The notes: generated by a model not told the origin, from the sequence alone. Counted from the first letter of the stretch, positions 7,795 to 16,969 are shown. The stretch: DNA of 52,331 nt from Flavobacteriaceae bacterium (GCA_019634365.1 JAHQVM010000075.1:1-52331); one strand, 5' to 3'. Numbers and translations are program-made.

Positions 7795-10299
7795 CTAAAA
7801 ATAACAGCGTATCGAAGCATTGGTGGTAATGCCCAAAGAAGTTTGGCGGAATTGCTGGGCATCATTCAATGCGTCCACGCGGTAATAACGGTTAATCTCA
7901 TTGTTCTTATCCAACAGATTCCAAACCGATACGCCCAATTCCCATTGCGTTTTCTTTAACTTAAAACGGTACATGGCGGAGGCATCCCAACGCATATAGT
8001 CCTCCAACCGTTCTGTATTGGATGGAGCATAATTAATGGCATCATTTAACACCTCATCCCCTGCTACCGGTTCGGTGGTGGGCTTCCCTGTTCTCCAGTG
8101 AATTCCTGTGGAAACTTCGAAGTTCTTATAGGTATATCCCAGTCCTCCATTCACCGCATGGGTAATGTCCAGATTGCTAGGAAACGAATCCACCTGCAAA
8201 TTTTCGAAGGTGTAGGTGTTGTCCATATAAGAATAGCTCATCCAGAGGTTGGCTCCCTTAAATCGCTTCCGGAAGAGAAAATCCAAACCATAGACTTCAT
8301 AGTCCCCGGCCGATTTAACAAATTCGTATTGATCCTGAAATCCTTGACTTTGTGTCGTAATACCTTCTACCATTTTGTAATAGCCCTCAGCACTCAACAA
8401 CCATCCTTTTTGGGAGTAATGAAGCCCCAATTCCACCTGCTTACTTTCCATCACAGGAATATCTTGGTCATTGGCCAATTGCCAACGCCGCTTCTCTACC
8501 CCCAAGAAGTCATTCTGAAAGTTGATGATCTGTGATGCTACCTGATGCTTTATTTCTCCCAACAACTCAACGTTAAAGTAATTAGCAAATCTTTGGTTTA
8601 AAGTGAATCTAGGCTCGTACAAGCTCTTTTTGAATTTGTCCAGATAGTTATATCGAAATCCCACTTGAATGCTCGTATAGCCATCACGTGAAAGAAAGTC
8701 CCCTTGCGCAAATCCGCTATGGGATCGGACCACTTCAGAAATCAGCGAACGGAATAAAGGAAGGTCTACATCGTCCAGATTGGTCACCTTGGTTTCAATA
8801 AGCTGATACCCCACATGGCCGGTCCATCGATCATCTAACCGATAACTCCCCTTTATACGGGTGCCTGTTTCCGACACTTTGTTTTCCTGCAAGAATCGCT
8901 GTGTCAACAATAAATTCGCGTTAATGGCCCGCAGTTTATAATCACTGTTGTATATCTGAAAAATCGTGGCAAATCGATCGCTCCATTCCCGTTCGTAAAA
9001 CAATCCTGCCGCCAAATTATTCTGGCTCACACTACTCTGTCGGGATGTCTGCACGCCAGATACGACCGCATTTTCATCGAACGTTAGGGCATTGTCCATC
9101 AAAATAAAATTGAGCCGTAATCGATCCGTTTCACTAATCTCATACAACCATCGGAATGAAACATCGTAGAAGTCGAAGGTCTGATCTGTATTTGCGACAG
9201 ACTCCGAATTCTGGGATACTTCGGTATCCTGGGATATCCGTTTAAAATATTCCTCATAGGTTGGGGTCTTCCATACATCACTAATGGACTTACGCCCCGC
9301 CACTTGTATCGAGGATTTTTCGCCCAAGGGAACATCTACAAATCCACTGGCATCAATCAAATTCACGCCAATATTACCGTTCAATTGCCCGTTGACGTCC
9401 TCCTCGGTCTGCATGGAAATGGTGCCCGAAACCCCATCGGAATATTCGGAAGGAGTTCCATTTTTCCTGAGGGAAACCTTTTGTGTAATTTGGGGATTAA
9501 AGGCCGAAATAAGCCCGAAAAAGTGTCCCGTTTTATACATCTTGATATCATCCCACAAAATGAGGTTCTGATCATGCGTCCCCCCGCGGATATTAAGGTT
9601 GGAAACCGTTTCATTGATGCTCTGTATTCCCGGGAACGATTGCACGGCTTGCAATACATCCGGTTCAATAAGTCCCGGCAATAGGCCAAACCTATCTGTA
9701 TTGAGCTGAAATTCACCCGTGTTCAACTTATCGATTCCCTTTACCAAATAATTGGAAAGGATCACTTGGGTAAGTTCTTCAGCTTCCGGAACCAAATAAA
9801 TGGCGTCGCATACGCTCGTTTTAAAATTGTAATAACTGCGTTGCAACGACCGGTATCCCAAATAACGGATCTTGACGGTGACCCCTGAATGGCGCACCTT
9901 TATGGAAAAATACCCTTTTTGATCTGTCACCACCGATGCCCCTTCGGCCTGAACGGTGGCACTCTCTAACGGCTCAAAGGTATCCTTATCCAGGATATAT
10001 CCACATAGAACCAATCCGGTATTCTTTTGTATGGAAATGAAATTGTTTTCAAGGATTTCGAATATGAGACCGGTTTCATTGGCCAGAAAATCCACAGATT
10101 CAGCAAGGGATAGATTGGGATTGGGGGCTTCAACCGATATATCCTGAATGGTCTGTTCGGCATAATTAAAGGTACAGCTATAGCTGGCTTCCAGTTGGGT
10201 CAATACCTCAACCAATGGCTTCGATTCTTGGGTCCAACCCCAAAAACATCCTGCCCACAATAAAATGATGAATAAAAAGCCTGCCTTGTTACTATTCAC
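7795..10299 (-). CDS. TonB-dependent receptor with N-terminal STN signalling domain
   Basis: 834 residues. Order of parts: signal peptide (1 to about 24), STN/secretin-like domain (about 27-92, LVEVLTQLEASYSCTFNYAE), a carboxypeptidase-regulatory-like beta domain (about 95-175, GYILDKDTFEPLESATV), a plug (about 200-310, NIRGGTHDQNLILWDDIKMY) and a 22-strand-type barrel ending in the aromatic residue Phe (SIRCYF). The STN domain marks receptors that signal through a FecR anti-sigma factor. It overlaps the fecR gene by 8 bp and is followed by no SusD gene, so it is not a standard SusCD polysaccharide importer; the ligand is unknown. It shares an operon with fecR, driven by a motif also found before the divergent Asp-rich lipoproteins. 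Confidence 0.92.
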   Translation of the reverse strand: MNSNKAGFLFIILLWAGCFWGWTQESKPLVEVLTQLEASYSCTFNYAEQTIQDISVEAPNPNLSLAESVDFLANETGLIFEILENNFISIQKNTGLVLCGYILDKDTFEPLESATVQAEGASVVTDQKGYFSIKVRHSGVTVKIRYLGYRSLQRSYYNFKTSVCDAIYLVPEAEELTQVILSNYLVKGIDKLNTGEFQLNTDRFGLLPGLIEPDVLQAVQSFPGIQSINETVSNLNIRGGTHDQNLILWDDIKMYKTGHFFGLISAFNPQITQKVSLRKNGTPSEYSDGVSGTISMQTEEDVNGQLNGNIGVNLIDASGFVDVPLGEKSSIQVAGRKSISDVWKTPTYEEYFKRISQDTEVSQNSESVANTDQTFDFYDVSFRWLYEISETDRLRLNFILMDNALTFDENAVVSGVQTSRQSSVSQNNLAAGLFYEREWSDRFATIFQIYNSDYKLRAINANLLLTQRFLQENKVSETGTRIKGSYRLDDRWTGHVGYQLIETKVTNLDDVDLPLFRSLISEVVRSHSGFAQGDFLSRDGYTSIQVGFRYNYLDKFKKSLYEPRFTLNQRFANYFNVELLGEIKHQVASQIINFQNDFLGVEKRRWQLANDQDIPVMESKQVELGLHYSQKGWLLSAEGYYKMVEGITTQSQGFQDQYEFVKSAGDYEVYGLDFLFRKRFKGANLWMSYSYMDNTYTFENLQVDSFPSNLDITHAVNGGLGYTYKNFEVSTGIHWRTGKPTTEPVAGDEVLNDAINYAPSNTERLEDYMRWDASAMYRFKLKKTQWELGVSVWNLLDKNNEINRYYRVDALNDAQQFRQTSLGITTNASIRCYF

Positions 10300-11194
10300 G
10301 TTTTTTCAGCCTCACTAAATTGTTTTCATTGCTGTAGGTTAATTCTAAGGGCTGTGTTATAGATTGTAATGCATGCTCCAAATTGTCATGCACGAATCCG
10401 CCGGTAAATTCCGGATTAAAATTGGAATCATCCATGACAATGGTCACATTATACTGTCGCTCCAATTCGGCAATGACTTCGATGAAAGGGACTGCCTTGA
10501 AACTGCTCACGTTCTTAGTCCATTGGGGTTGTTGGTATTGGGTTTCAGAAAAACTTGGAGTTCCATTCAACAGTCTAAAGGAATCCCCTTCGGTAAGCTC
10601 TTTCTCAATATCGCCAGAACGTACTCTAACAATCCCTTCGAAGCATTTCACCTCAAAATAGGCGTTCCGTTGTTTTACATTGAACTGGGTTCCAACAACA
10701 GTAACCACACCATCATCGGTAATTACGTCGAAGACTTTTCCCTTGGCCACCTTAAAATAGGCTTCGCCTTCTAAAGATACTTCGCGTTTTCTGTCCCAGC
10801 TTCCTTCGGTAAAGTCAAGGGAAGACAGTGCATTGAGCACCACCTCTGACTGATCTGGCAATTGCACCGTTGTCTTTTCTGAAGCCAAGGTTGTCACAGT
10901 AGTTATGGAATTGAAAAAGAAGGCAAAATACAATCCCAAACAAACCACTGCAACCGATGCAACGCGCATCATGGGTGTCATAAAACGTACACGGGATTGG
11001 GTATTCTTAGCAGGTAACTTTTTCTTGAAAGTTTCGTAATCCACGGCTTGACTAAAATGGGAAGCCTTAAAATGTTTGGCATTTTGTATAATGGCCTCAT
11101 TAAGATCGAAATCCTCCAACGCTTCGAATTCCAAGCGTTCTTCAGGTGATAGTTCGTCCTTCAACCATTTCTCTATTAAGTAGTCTTTGTCCAT
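10292..11194 (-). CDS. FecR-family anti-sigma factor (DUF4974 C-terminus)
   Basis: 300 residues. An N-terminal cytoplasmic helical part (about 1-70, LIEKWLKDELSPEERLEFEAL) is followed by one transmembrane helix (about 77-95), a periplasmic FecR beta domain (about 105-200, LPDQSEVVLNALSSLDF and EGEAYFKVAKG) and the DUF4974 domain (about 225-295) usual in Bacteroidota. FecR proteins hold or activate a partner ECF sigma factor and sense the STN domain of a TonB receptor. The gene lies 49 bp downstream of the sigma gene and overlaps the receptor gene, giving a complete surface-to-gene signalling chain. Confidence 0.93.
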   Translation of the reverse strand: MDKDYLIEKWLKDELSPEERLEFEALEDFDLNEAIIQNAKHFKASHFSQAVDYETFKKKLPAKNTQSRVRFMTPMMRVASVAVVCLGLYFAFFFNSITTVTTLASEKTTVQLPDQSEVVLNALSSLDFTEGSWDRKREVSLEGEAYFKVAKGKVFDVITDDGVVTVVGTQFNVKQRNAYFEVKCFEGIVRVRSGDIEKELTEGDSFRLLNGTPSFSETQYQQPQWTKNVSSFKAVPFIEVIAELERQYNVTIVMDDSNFNPEFTGGFVHDNLEHALQSITQPLELTYSNENNLVRLKKRE

Positions 11195-11216
11195 AAAATG
11201 TTTTTCTTACCTATAT

Positions 11217-11243
11217 AACAACCGTTCCCGTAAAACTCCTGAA
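11217..11243 (-). promoter_or_regulatory. Candidate ECF-sigma promoter before fecR
   Basis: Read on the minus strand: TTCAGGAGTTTT (11243-11232), 8 bp, GGTTGTT (11223-11217). The same two blocks with the same 8-bp gap occur at 11822-11848 before the Asp-rich lipoprotein gene. The motif starts at the stop codon of the sigma gene and ends 22 bp before the fecR start. Two matching blocks at fixed spacing, placed before two genes of one locus, suggest the target site of the neighbouring ECF sigma factor. Which block is -35 and which -10 is inferred. Confidence 0.65.
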
Positions 11244-11768
11244 CTATTTTAATTTTATTCCTTTCAATTCGTCTTTCAGCTTATTGAAAGCACTGTAAAT
11301 TCGGTATTCCACCACCTTTTGTGTCACCCCTAAAAGCTCAGCGATTTCACTGTGTTTTTTCCCTTCTATCTTATTTAAGGTAAAAGCAACCCGTTGATCT
11401 TCGGTTAACTTAGAAAGCGCTCTTTCGTATTGTTGCAGGAATTCCTGTTGCCTTAAAATAAACTCTGGATCCTCACTGGTGTACTCTTTTGGTTTTAATT
11501 GCCTATGGCGCAGCACCACTTTCTGATGTTTAATTTCATTCAACATCATATTGTTGGCCACGGTAAATAAAAATGACTTGGCAGACTCCCATGTGACCTT
11601 GGCACAGTTCTCCCATAGTTTTATAAATGCCTCCTGGGCCTTGTCGCTAGGGTTTAACTGCTCTCCATACTTATAGTAAAGGAAATCATGAACGTCTTTG
11701 GAGTACTTCTCATAGACTTTAGAAAAGACGCTTTCACGGCAAATGTCTTCGTTCAGGTTTTTGGCCAA
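11244..11768 (-). CDS. ECF RNA polymerase sigma factor
   Basis: 174 residues, normal ECF length, with sigma region 2 (about 15-80, FLYYKYGEQLNPSDKAQEAFIKLWEN and FTVANNMMLNEIKHQ) and region 4 (about 115-168, ALSKLTEDQRVAFTLNKIEGKKHSEIAELLGVTQKVVEYR, a helix-turn-helix). No region 3 or region 1. It is the first gene of the sigma-fecR-receptor set and is divergent from the Asp-rich lipoproteins across about 120 bp. The repeated motif at 11217-11243 and 11822-11848 suggests that it activates fecR plus receptor and the lipoproteins. Confidence 0.93.
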   Translation of the reverse strand: MAKNLNEDICRESVFSKVYEKYSKDVHDFLYYKYGEQLNPSDKAQEAFIKLWENCAKVTWESAKSFLFTVANNMMLNEIKHQKVVLRHRQLKPKEYTSEDPEFILRQQEFLQQYERALSKLTEDQRVAFTLNKIEGKKHSEIAELLGVTQKVVEYRIYSAFNKLKDELKGIKLK

Positions 11769-11821
11769 GGTTGTTGAATTTTATATGCGAAAGTTAGCGA
11801 ATAAAAAAAAATGAAAAAATT

Positions 11822-11848
11822 TTCAGGAGTTTTTATCATTGGGTTGTT
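11822..11848 (+). promoter_or_regulatory. Candidate ECF-sigma promoter before the Asp-rich lipoproteins
   Basis: TTCAGGAGTTTT (11822-11833), 8 bp, GGTTGTT (11842-11848), identical in both blocks and spacing to the motif before fecR. It lies 42 bp upstream of the chosen start at 11891. Adjacent A-rich sequence (11803-11820) may act as an UP-like element. Confidence 0.65.
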
Positions 11849-11890
11849 TTAGTAGTAAACCTAGCAAAAATGCTAATCAATACTCAAGTC

Positions 11891-13669
11891 ATGAAACATA
11901 TTATTAAATTATCTGCACTCACTCTTTTTAGTGCTCTATTGCTTTTTTCCTGTAGAACTGAAGAAACACAATTAATTCAGGAAGACTCTAACCAAGTACT
12001 TGGTGCCAATGCCAATGTGAAAACATTAATTCAGAACACTGTAACCAACGATGGTTCCTATGACAATATTATTGATGGCGCGAGTTGTTTCGATATCCAA
12101 TTGCCCGTAACGGTAATTGCCAATGGCATCGAAGTGATTATTACTACAGAAGATGACGTAGACCAAGTGGAAGCCATTTTCGATGAATTTCCAGACGATA
12201 CCGATACTTTGGAAATCAATTTCCCCATCACTATTATAGATGAAAACTACGATACGACAGTTATCAATAGCCAAGCAGAGTTGAATGCCGCCGCCTTGCA
12301 ATGCGGTCCAGAGAATTCTCCCGATGACGATATTGAATGTATCGATTTTGTATATCCCATTACAGCGAACATTTTTAACCAAGACAATGAACAGGTCGAT
12401 ACGGTTGTCTTTAATAGTGACGAAGAGTTGTTCGATTTTGTAGACGATATCGATGATGACCTTATCATTGTATTCCAGTTCCCCATTACTGTTGTTCTTT
12501 CTGATGGAACCACACAATCCATTAACGATTTCGATGAACTGGAAGATGTAATCGAAGACGCTGCAGACGATTGTGATGAAGACGATGACAATGATCCAGA
12601 CGATGATGATTGCGAAGATTGCACTATTGATGAACTGGAAGACTTTATCCTAGGATGTGACGAATGGATGGTCGATAAATTGGAAAGAGATGATGAAGAC
12701 CTGGAAGACCAGTATGTAGGATATGCATTTTCGTTCAATGAAGATGGAACCCTAAGTGTAGATAATGGAACCGATACTTTTTCCGGAACGTGGGAAACTT
12801 CAGAATCGGGAGGGAACATCGTATTTGAGCTTAATATTCCTAACCTAACCGACTTTAACGATGCCTGGCTACTTCATGAAATCGAAGAATTTGATGGAGA
12901 GCATAAGTTCGACCTACGACTTGGAGATGATCGCTTGGTTTTTGAAAGCGACTGTAATGATGGAGGTGATGATCCAGATGATGGTGCACTTGTAGAAGCC
13001 CTAACAACCGGGGACTGGTACGTAACCTACTTCTTCGACGATGAAGATGAAACAGCAGATTTTGCAGACAATGTGTTCGACTTCAATTTAGATGGCACGG
13101 CCACAGCAGACGATGGAACCCAAGTTACGGATGGTATTTGGGATACCTCGGTAGGTGATGAAACAGATTTGGAATTAAATCTAAACTTCGGCACCAGCAT
13201 ACCACTGGACGAATTAGCAGACGATTGGGACGTCCTGGAAGCAACAATGGATATTATTCGCCTAAAAGACATTAGTGGTGATGGTTCGGAGGACTTCCTA
13301 ACCTTCGAACGAGAGCCTTTCGGTGGAGGTGGTGGATCCGATCTTGAAGATATTCTATCAGATGGAACCTGGATCGTGGCATTATACTCGGATGATGGTA
13401 GTGATGAAACGGCAGACTATTCAGGATACGACATTGCCTTTAATATAGACGGAACTGTAATAGCCGATAACGGATCCAACACCAATAATGGAACTTGGGA
13501 GGCTCTTAATTCAGACAATACCCTATTGTTGGATTTTGGTCTGGACTTCCCCTTCGACGAATTTAATGATGACTGGGATGTCATTTCGGTAAGCGACACC
13601 ATGGTCGAGCTACAAGATGTAAGCGGTGGCGGTGGCGGAACGGATATCCTCATATTTGAAAAACAATAA
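11891..13669 (+). CDS. Very acidic multidomain surface lipoprotein with three tandem lipocalin-like repeats
   Basis: 592 residues from the ATG at 11891; an ATG seven codons earlier (11870) is open but would precede the MKHIIKLSALTLF signal peptide, so I prefer the later start. Lipobox LLLFSC, then RTEE, a possible surface-export signal. The N-terminal half has two related units built around an F-P-I-T-V strand pair and a Cys, then a run of Asp, Glu and Asn (about residues 230-250). The C-terminal half has three copies (about 12643-12954, 12996-13311, 13351-13669) of a domain with pattern G-x-W-x-V...FxxDGTxxxxxG...GTW...DDWDV...LxxxxxxxxDFLxFE. I see no enzyme motif. The heavy Asp content would suit divalent cation binding, which is inference. 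Probably controlled by the divergent ECF sigma factor. Confidence 0.85.
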   Translation: MKHIIKLSALTLFSALLLFSCRTEETQLIQEDSNQVLGANANVKTLIQNTVTNDGSYDNIIDGASCFDIQLPVTVIANGIEVIITTEDDVDQVEAIFDEFPDDTDTLEINFPITIIDENYDTTVINSQAELNAAALQCGPENSPDDDIECIDFVYPITANIFNQDNEQVDTVVFNSDEELFDFVDDIDDDLIIVFQFPITVVLSDGTTQSINDFDELEDVIEDAADDCDEDDDNDPDDDDCEDCTIDELEDFILGCDEWMVDKLERDDEDLEDQYVGYAFSFNEDGTLSVDNGTDTFSGTWETSESGGNIVFELNIPNLTDFNDAWLLHEIEEFDGEHKFDLRLGDDRLVFESDCNDGGDDPDDGALVEALTTGDWYVTYFFDDEDETADFADNVFDFNLDGTATADDGTQVTDGIWDTSVGDETDLELNLNFGTSIPLDELADDWDVLEATMDIIRLKDISGDGSEDFLTFEREPFGGGGGSDLEDILSDGTWIVALYSDDGSDETADYSGYDIAFNIDGTVIADNGSNTNNGTWEALNSDNTLLLDFGLDFPFDEFNDDWDVISVSDTMVELQDVSGGGGGTDILIFEKQ

Positions 13670-13688
13670 CACCTAATCTAATAAAACC

Positions 13689-14192
13689 ATGAAATCAAAA
13701 TTGAGCGCCTTATTGTTAGCCGGAATCTTTATGATGGGATTGGCAACCTCATGCTCAAAAGAAGATTCCCCAACAGACAACAATCAGAATAACAACAACT
13801 CCAGTAGTGTGGATCAAGTAAAACGCATTGCAGAAAACGGCAACTGGCAGGTCACCTATTTCTGGGATACCGATTCTGATGAGACCAATGACTTTGCAGG
13901 GTATACCTTTAATTTCAATAACGATGGAACCCTCGTAGCCACCAAAGGGAACACCACCATGAATGGAACCTGGTCTGTGGAGGATGACGATAGCAATTCT
14001 TCTTCCAGTGATGATGATGACAGTATAGATGACGATGATTTCAACATCTTCTTTCCGGTCCCCGATACCAACGATTTCGAAGACCTGAATGATGATTGGG
14101 ACATTGTTTCCATAAGTAATACAAGGATTGAACTTACCGACGTAAGTGGTGGTAATGGAGGTACAGACTTCCTTACCTTCGAGAAAATTTAA
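13689..14192 (+). CDS. Small Asp-rich lipoprotein with one lipocalin-like repeat
   Basis: 167 residues. Signal peptide with lipobox LATSC, followed by SKED, which fits the acidic lipoprotein export signal (S/Q-K-D/E-D/E) known from Bacteroidota, so surface exposure is likely. After an Asn/Ser-rich linker comes one copy of the same domain that is tandemly repeated in the preceding gene (NWQVTYFWDTD, FNNDGTLVATKGN, NGTW, DDWDIVSISNTRIEL, TDFLTFEK), interrupted by an Asp/Ser run at about residues 101-117. It follows the larger lipoprotein gene by 19 bp and is closed by a terminator, so the two form a bicistronic unit and arose by domain duplication. Confidence 0.83.
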   Translation: MKSKLSALLLAGIFMMGLATSCSKEDSPTDNNQNNNNSSSVDQVKRIAENGNWQVTYFWDTDSDETNDFAGYTFNFNNDGTLVATKGNTTMNGTWSVEDDDSNSSSSDDDDSIDDDDFNIFFPVPDTNDFEDLNDDWDIVSISNTRIELTDVSGGNGGTDFLTFEKI

Positions 14193-14231
14193 CCTCAATT
14201 TTCTGCCCTAATACAAGAGGTTAAGTATGAC

Positions 14232-14271
14232 CCGCCCTGGTTTGGTGAATGCCGGGGCGGTTTCTTTTGTT
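14232..14271 (+). terminator. Rho-independent terminator after the Asp-rich lipoproteins
   Basis: Stem CCGCCCTGG / CCGGGGCGG (14232-14240 with 14252-14260, one mismatch or wobble in the middle) followed by TTTCTTTTGTTTT. Confidence 0.85.
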
Positions 14272-14319
14272 TTAATGTTAAAGAAAACTAAAGCCGCCTT
14301 CAAGGGTTTCAAATTTCAA

Positions 14320-14327
14320 TATCTTTG
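14320..14327 (+). promoter_or_regulatory. -7 promoter box (TATCTTTG)
   Basis: Matches the Bacteroidota TAnnTTTG box, 24 bp before the GTG start of the PIG-L deacetylase gene. No clear TTG -33 element is seen at the usual distance. Confidence 0.5.
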
Positions 14328-14351
14328 ATAATCAACTAAACTCTGAAACCA

Positions 14352-16856
14352 GTGGCTCAAAAAAGACTACGATCCCTCGTTTTATTATTTCTATTGGCAT
14401 CTTTTCAGCTCTTCGCACAACGACCTGAAAAACTGAATGCATCCGAGATTTACCATAACCTCCAAAAGCTGAATTTCGTGGGTTCTGCCCTATATGTGGC
14501 GGCACATCCAGATGATGAGAATACAAGGCTTATTTCCTATCTCTCAAACGACGTTAAAGCAAGGACGGCATATCTTTCCCTTACGCGTGGCGATGGAGGT
14601 CAAAATTTAGTGGGACCTGAAATTAGGGAACTACTTGGAGTCATTAGAACCCAGGAGTTGTTGCAAGCCCGTAAGACCGATGGTGGAAGTCAATTATTTA
14701 CCAGGGCCAATGATTTTGGGTACTCCAAACATCCAGACGAAACCCTGGCCATTTGGAATCGAGAAGCCGTAACCAGCGACGTTGTAAGAGCCATTCGAAA
14801 ATGGAAACCGGATATTATCATCAACCGGTTTAATCACCGGAACCCGGGAACTACCCACGGACACCATACCTCATCTGCCATGTTGAGTTTTGAAACCTTC
14901 GATTTGTTGGGCGATGAAAGCAAATACCCAGAATCCGCGAAGGCCTTTGGTGTTTGGCAACCCAAACGATTGTTTTTTAATACCTCTTGGTGGTTTTATG
15001 GTAGCCGTGAAAATTTTGCCAAAGCCGATAAAACGAATTTAGTAGAGGTGGAAACAGGAAGTTACTACCCAGAATTGGGATTGTCCAACGGTGAAATAGC
15101 ATCATTGAGCAGAAGTATGCACAAATCACAAGGATTTGGAAGTACCGGTACGCGTGGTGGACAAATAGAATACTTAGAATTCCTGAAAGGGGATTTCCCA
15201 AAGGACAAATCCAACCTTTTTGATGGGATCGATACTACCTGGTCGCGTTTAGAAGGTGGAAAGGCCATCGGTGATATTCTGTATGCTGTGGAAAAAGACT
15301 TCGATTTCCGTGATCCTTCGGCAAGTGTTCCGAAATTGATGGAGGCTTATGGTCTTATTCAAAAATTACAGAATACCCATTGGCGGGATATCAAGACGGC
15401 AGAGATCATGGCGCTCATCGAACAATGTCTAGGACTCTATCTAGAGGCAGTTGCCGATCAACAAAATGTGGCTCCTAAAGGAAACGTAAAGGTGAGGATT
15501 GAGGCCACTAACCGTTCCAATATTCCGGTAAGCTTAAACAGTGTTAGCTCTTCCGTAATTTCCTTTCCCAGTCAGTTAGTGGCAACTCCACTCACTCATA
15601 ATAAGCGGGAAACAATGGAAAGTGTTGAAGGAACTTTCAACGTAACGAATACCAGTGCGCCGTATTGGTTAGAGCAACAGGGTACTTTGGGAATGTATCG
15701 TGTAGACAATGAAGCACTCATTGGTAGGCCCGAACGGGATGCTAATTTTCCGGTTCAATTCAACCTTACGATCGACGGTAAACCCATTACCTTCACCAAA
15801 AACATTATTTATAAGTTCAATGATCCCGTAAAGGGTGAAGTGTACCGCCCGTTCGAAGTACTTCCCCCAGTTACCTCTTCCATCCCTGAAAAGGTGTTGA
15901 TATTTTCTTCCGAAGAGGCTCGTGAAATACCCGTAGAGGTAAAAGCGGGAAGGGAAAATATCACGGGAACTGTAACGCTTCAACACCCAAAGGGCTGGAT
16001 CGTAGAACCGGCTTCGCATACCTACTCATTAGGAACCAAAGGATCTACCCAAACCCTTGTTTTTAAGGTAACGCCTCCCAAAGAAAGAAGCGAGGGCTAT
16101 ATAAAGCCTTTGGTACAGATTGGAGATTCGTTTCATACCAAAGAACTCATCACTATAGACTACGACCATATTCCTTTTCAGAGTGTGCTCATTCCTTCCC
16201 AGGCCAAAGTCGCGCGCATCCCAATTGAAAAGAAAGGGGAGAATATTGGTTACATAAAAGGTGCTGGAGATGCCATTCCCGAAAGCCTTGAGCAAATAGG
16301 TTATAAGGTTACGTCCATTGATCCTTCTTCCATTTCAGAAGAAGCCCTGAATGCCTTCGATGCTATTGTAGTTGGAATACGTGCCTATAATACAGTACCC
16401 GAATTGGAGTTTAAGCAGGACATCCTGCACAATTATGTAGCTAATGGAGGAACCCTTTTACTGCAGTACAATACCAGTAGGAGATTGGTCACCGATAAAA
16501 TAGCACCCTTCCACTTGAAATTGTCACGCGACCGTGTTACCGATGAATATTCTGAGGTTTCCATTTTAGAACCCTCCCACCCTGCTTTTAATAGTCCCAA
16601 CGAGATTACGGAACTCGATTTTGAAGGTTGGGTACAGGAACGAGGGTTGTATTTCCCGAATGAATGGGGCGATGAGTTTACCCCACTCTTGGGAATGCAT
16701 GATGAGGACTACCCAGAGACCAAAGGAGCACTTTTGGTAGCCAAACACGGAAAAGGTCATTATATTTATACCGGTTTGAGTTTCTTTAGGGAATTACCTG
16801 CAGGTGTTTCGGGAGCCTATCGATTATTCGCAAACCTTTTATCCCTTGGACAATAA
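14352..16856 (+). CDS. Exported PIG-L/LmbE-family deacetylase, large multidomain
   Basis: 834 residues starting at GTG 14352 (no in-frame ATG upstream; the GTG directly precedes a good signal peptide, cut after about FQLFAQ). The catalytic domain (about 40-290) has the PIG-L zinc motif AAHPDDEN (about 50-57) and the second metal site THGHHTSS (about 171-178). The C-terminal 500 residues hold beta-sandwich segments and a last domain (about 640-834) of glutamine-amidotransferase-like fold (FDAIVVGIRAYNTV, GGTLLLQYNTS). PIG-L enzymes remove N-acetyl groups from sugars such as GlcNAc conjugates. With the small membrane protein and the sodium symporter that follow without gaps, I infer periplasmic deacetylation of an amino-sugar compound followed by uptake; the substrate is unknown. 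Confidence 0.88.
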   Translation: MAQKRLRSLVLLFLLASFQLFAQRPEKLNASEIYHNLQKLNFVGSALYVAAHPDDENTRLISYLSNDVKARTAYLSLTRGDGGQNLVGPEIRELLGVIRTQELLQARKTDGGSQLFTRANDFGYSKHPDETLAIWNREAVTSDVVRAIRKWKPDIIINRFNHRNPGTTHGHHTSSAMLSFETFDLLGDESKYPESAKAFGVWQPKRLFFNTSWWFYGSRENFAKADKTNLVEVETGSYYPELGLSNGEIASLSRSMHKSQGFGSTGTRGGQIEYLEFLKGDFPKDKSNLFDGIDTTWSRLEGGKAIGDILYAVEKDFDFRDPSASVPKLMEAYGLIQKLQNTHWRDIKTAEIMALIEQCLGLYLEAVADQQNVAPKGNVKVRIEATNRSNIPVSLNSVSSSVISFPSQLVATPLTHNKRETMESVEGTFNVTNTSAPYWLEQQGTLGMYRVDNEALIGRPERDANFPVQFNLTIDGKPITFTKNIIYKFNDPVKGEVYRPFEVLPPVTSSIPEKVLIFSSEEAREIPVEVKAGRENITGTVTLQHPKGWIVEPASHTYSLGTKGSTQTLVFKVTPPKERSEGYIKPLVQIGDSFHTKELITIDYDHIPFQSVLIPSQAKVARIPIEKKGENIGYIKGAGDAIPESLEQIGYKVTSIDPSSISEEALNAFDAIVVGIRAYNTVPELEFKQDILHNYVANGGTLLLQYNTSRRLVTDKIAPFHLKLSRDRVTDEYSEVSILEPSHPAFNSPNEITELDFEGWVQERGLYFPNEWGDEFTPLLGMHDEDYPETKGALLVAKHGKGHYIYTGLSFFRELPAGVSGAYRLFANLLSLGQ

Positions 16857-16969
16857 TGGAGGAAGAAAGCAAGACAACATTTCAGTGGAGAAAAAGCTAT
16901 ACGTTGGTATTGCTGTTCAACTTGCTATACATCATCCTATTTTACCTCATTACTCAAAGCTATAATTAA
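16856..16969 (+). CDS. Small single-pass membrane protein (37 aa)
   Basis: Starts at an ATG that shares one base with the TAA of the deacetylase gene (TAATG) and ends 3 bp before the symporter start. Translation begins MEEESKTTFQWRKSYTLV, followed by one strongly hydrophobic helix (about residues 15-33) and a short polar tail. The tight coupling on both sides and a clean Trp-Arg-Lys plus membrane helix design argue that it is real. A small accessory subunit of the symporter is a reasonable guess, by analogy with small proteins next to sodium:solute symporters. Confidence 0.75.
   Translation: MEEESKTTFQWRKSYTLVLLFNLLYIILFYLITQSYN

Noticed and set aside
7795-10299. SusC-type polysaccharide importer
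   Set aside because: No SusD gene follows and the length and N-terminal STN domain fit a signalling receptor of the FecA kind rather than a SusCD pair.
12026-13653. Minus-strand Ser-rich ORFs (163, 190, 81 and 78 aa) opposite the Asp-rich lipoprotein
   Set aside because: Ser/Ile-rich antisense frames arise mechanically from runs of GAT/GAC/GAA codons on the other strand; no start signals or family motifs.
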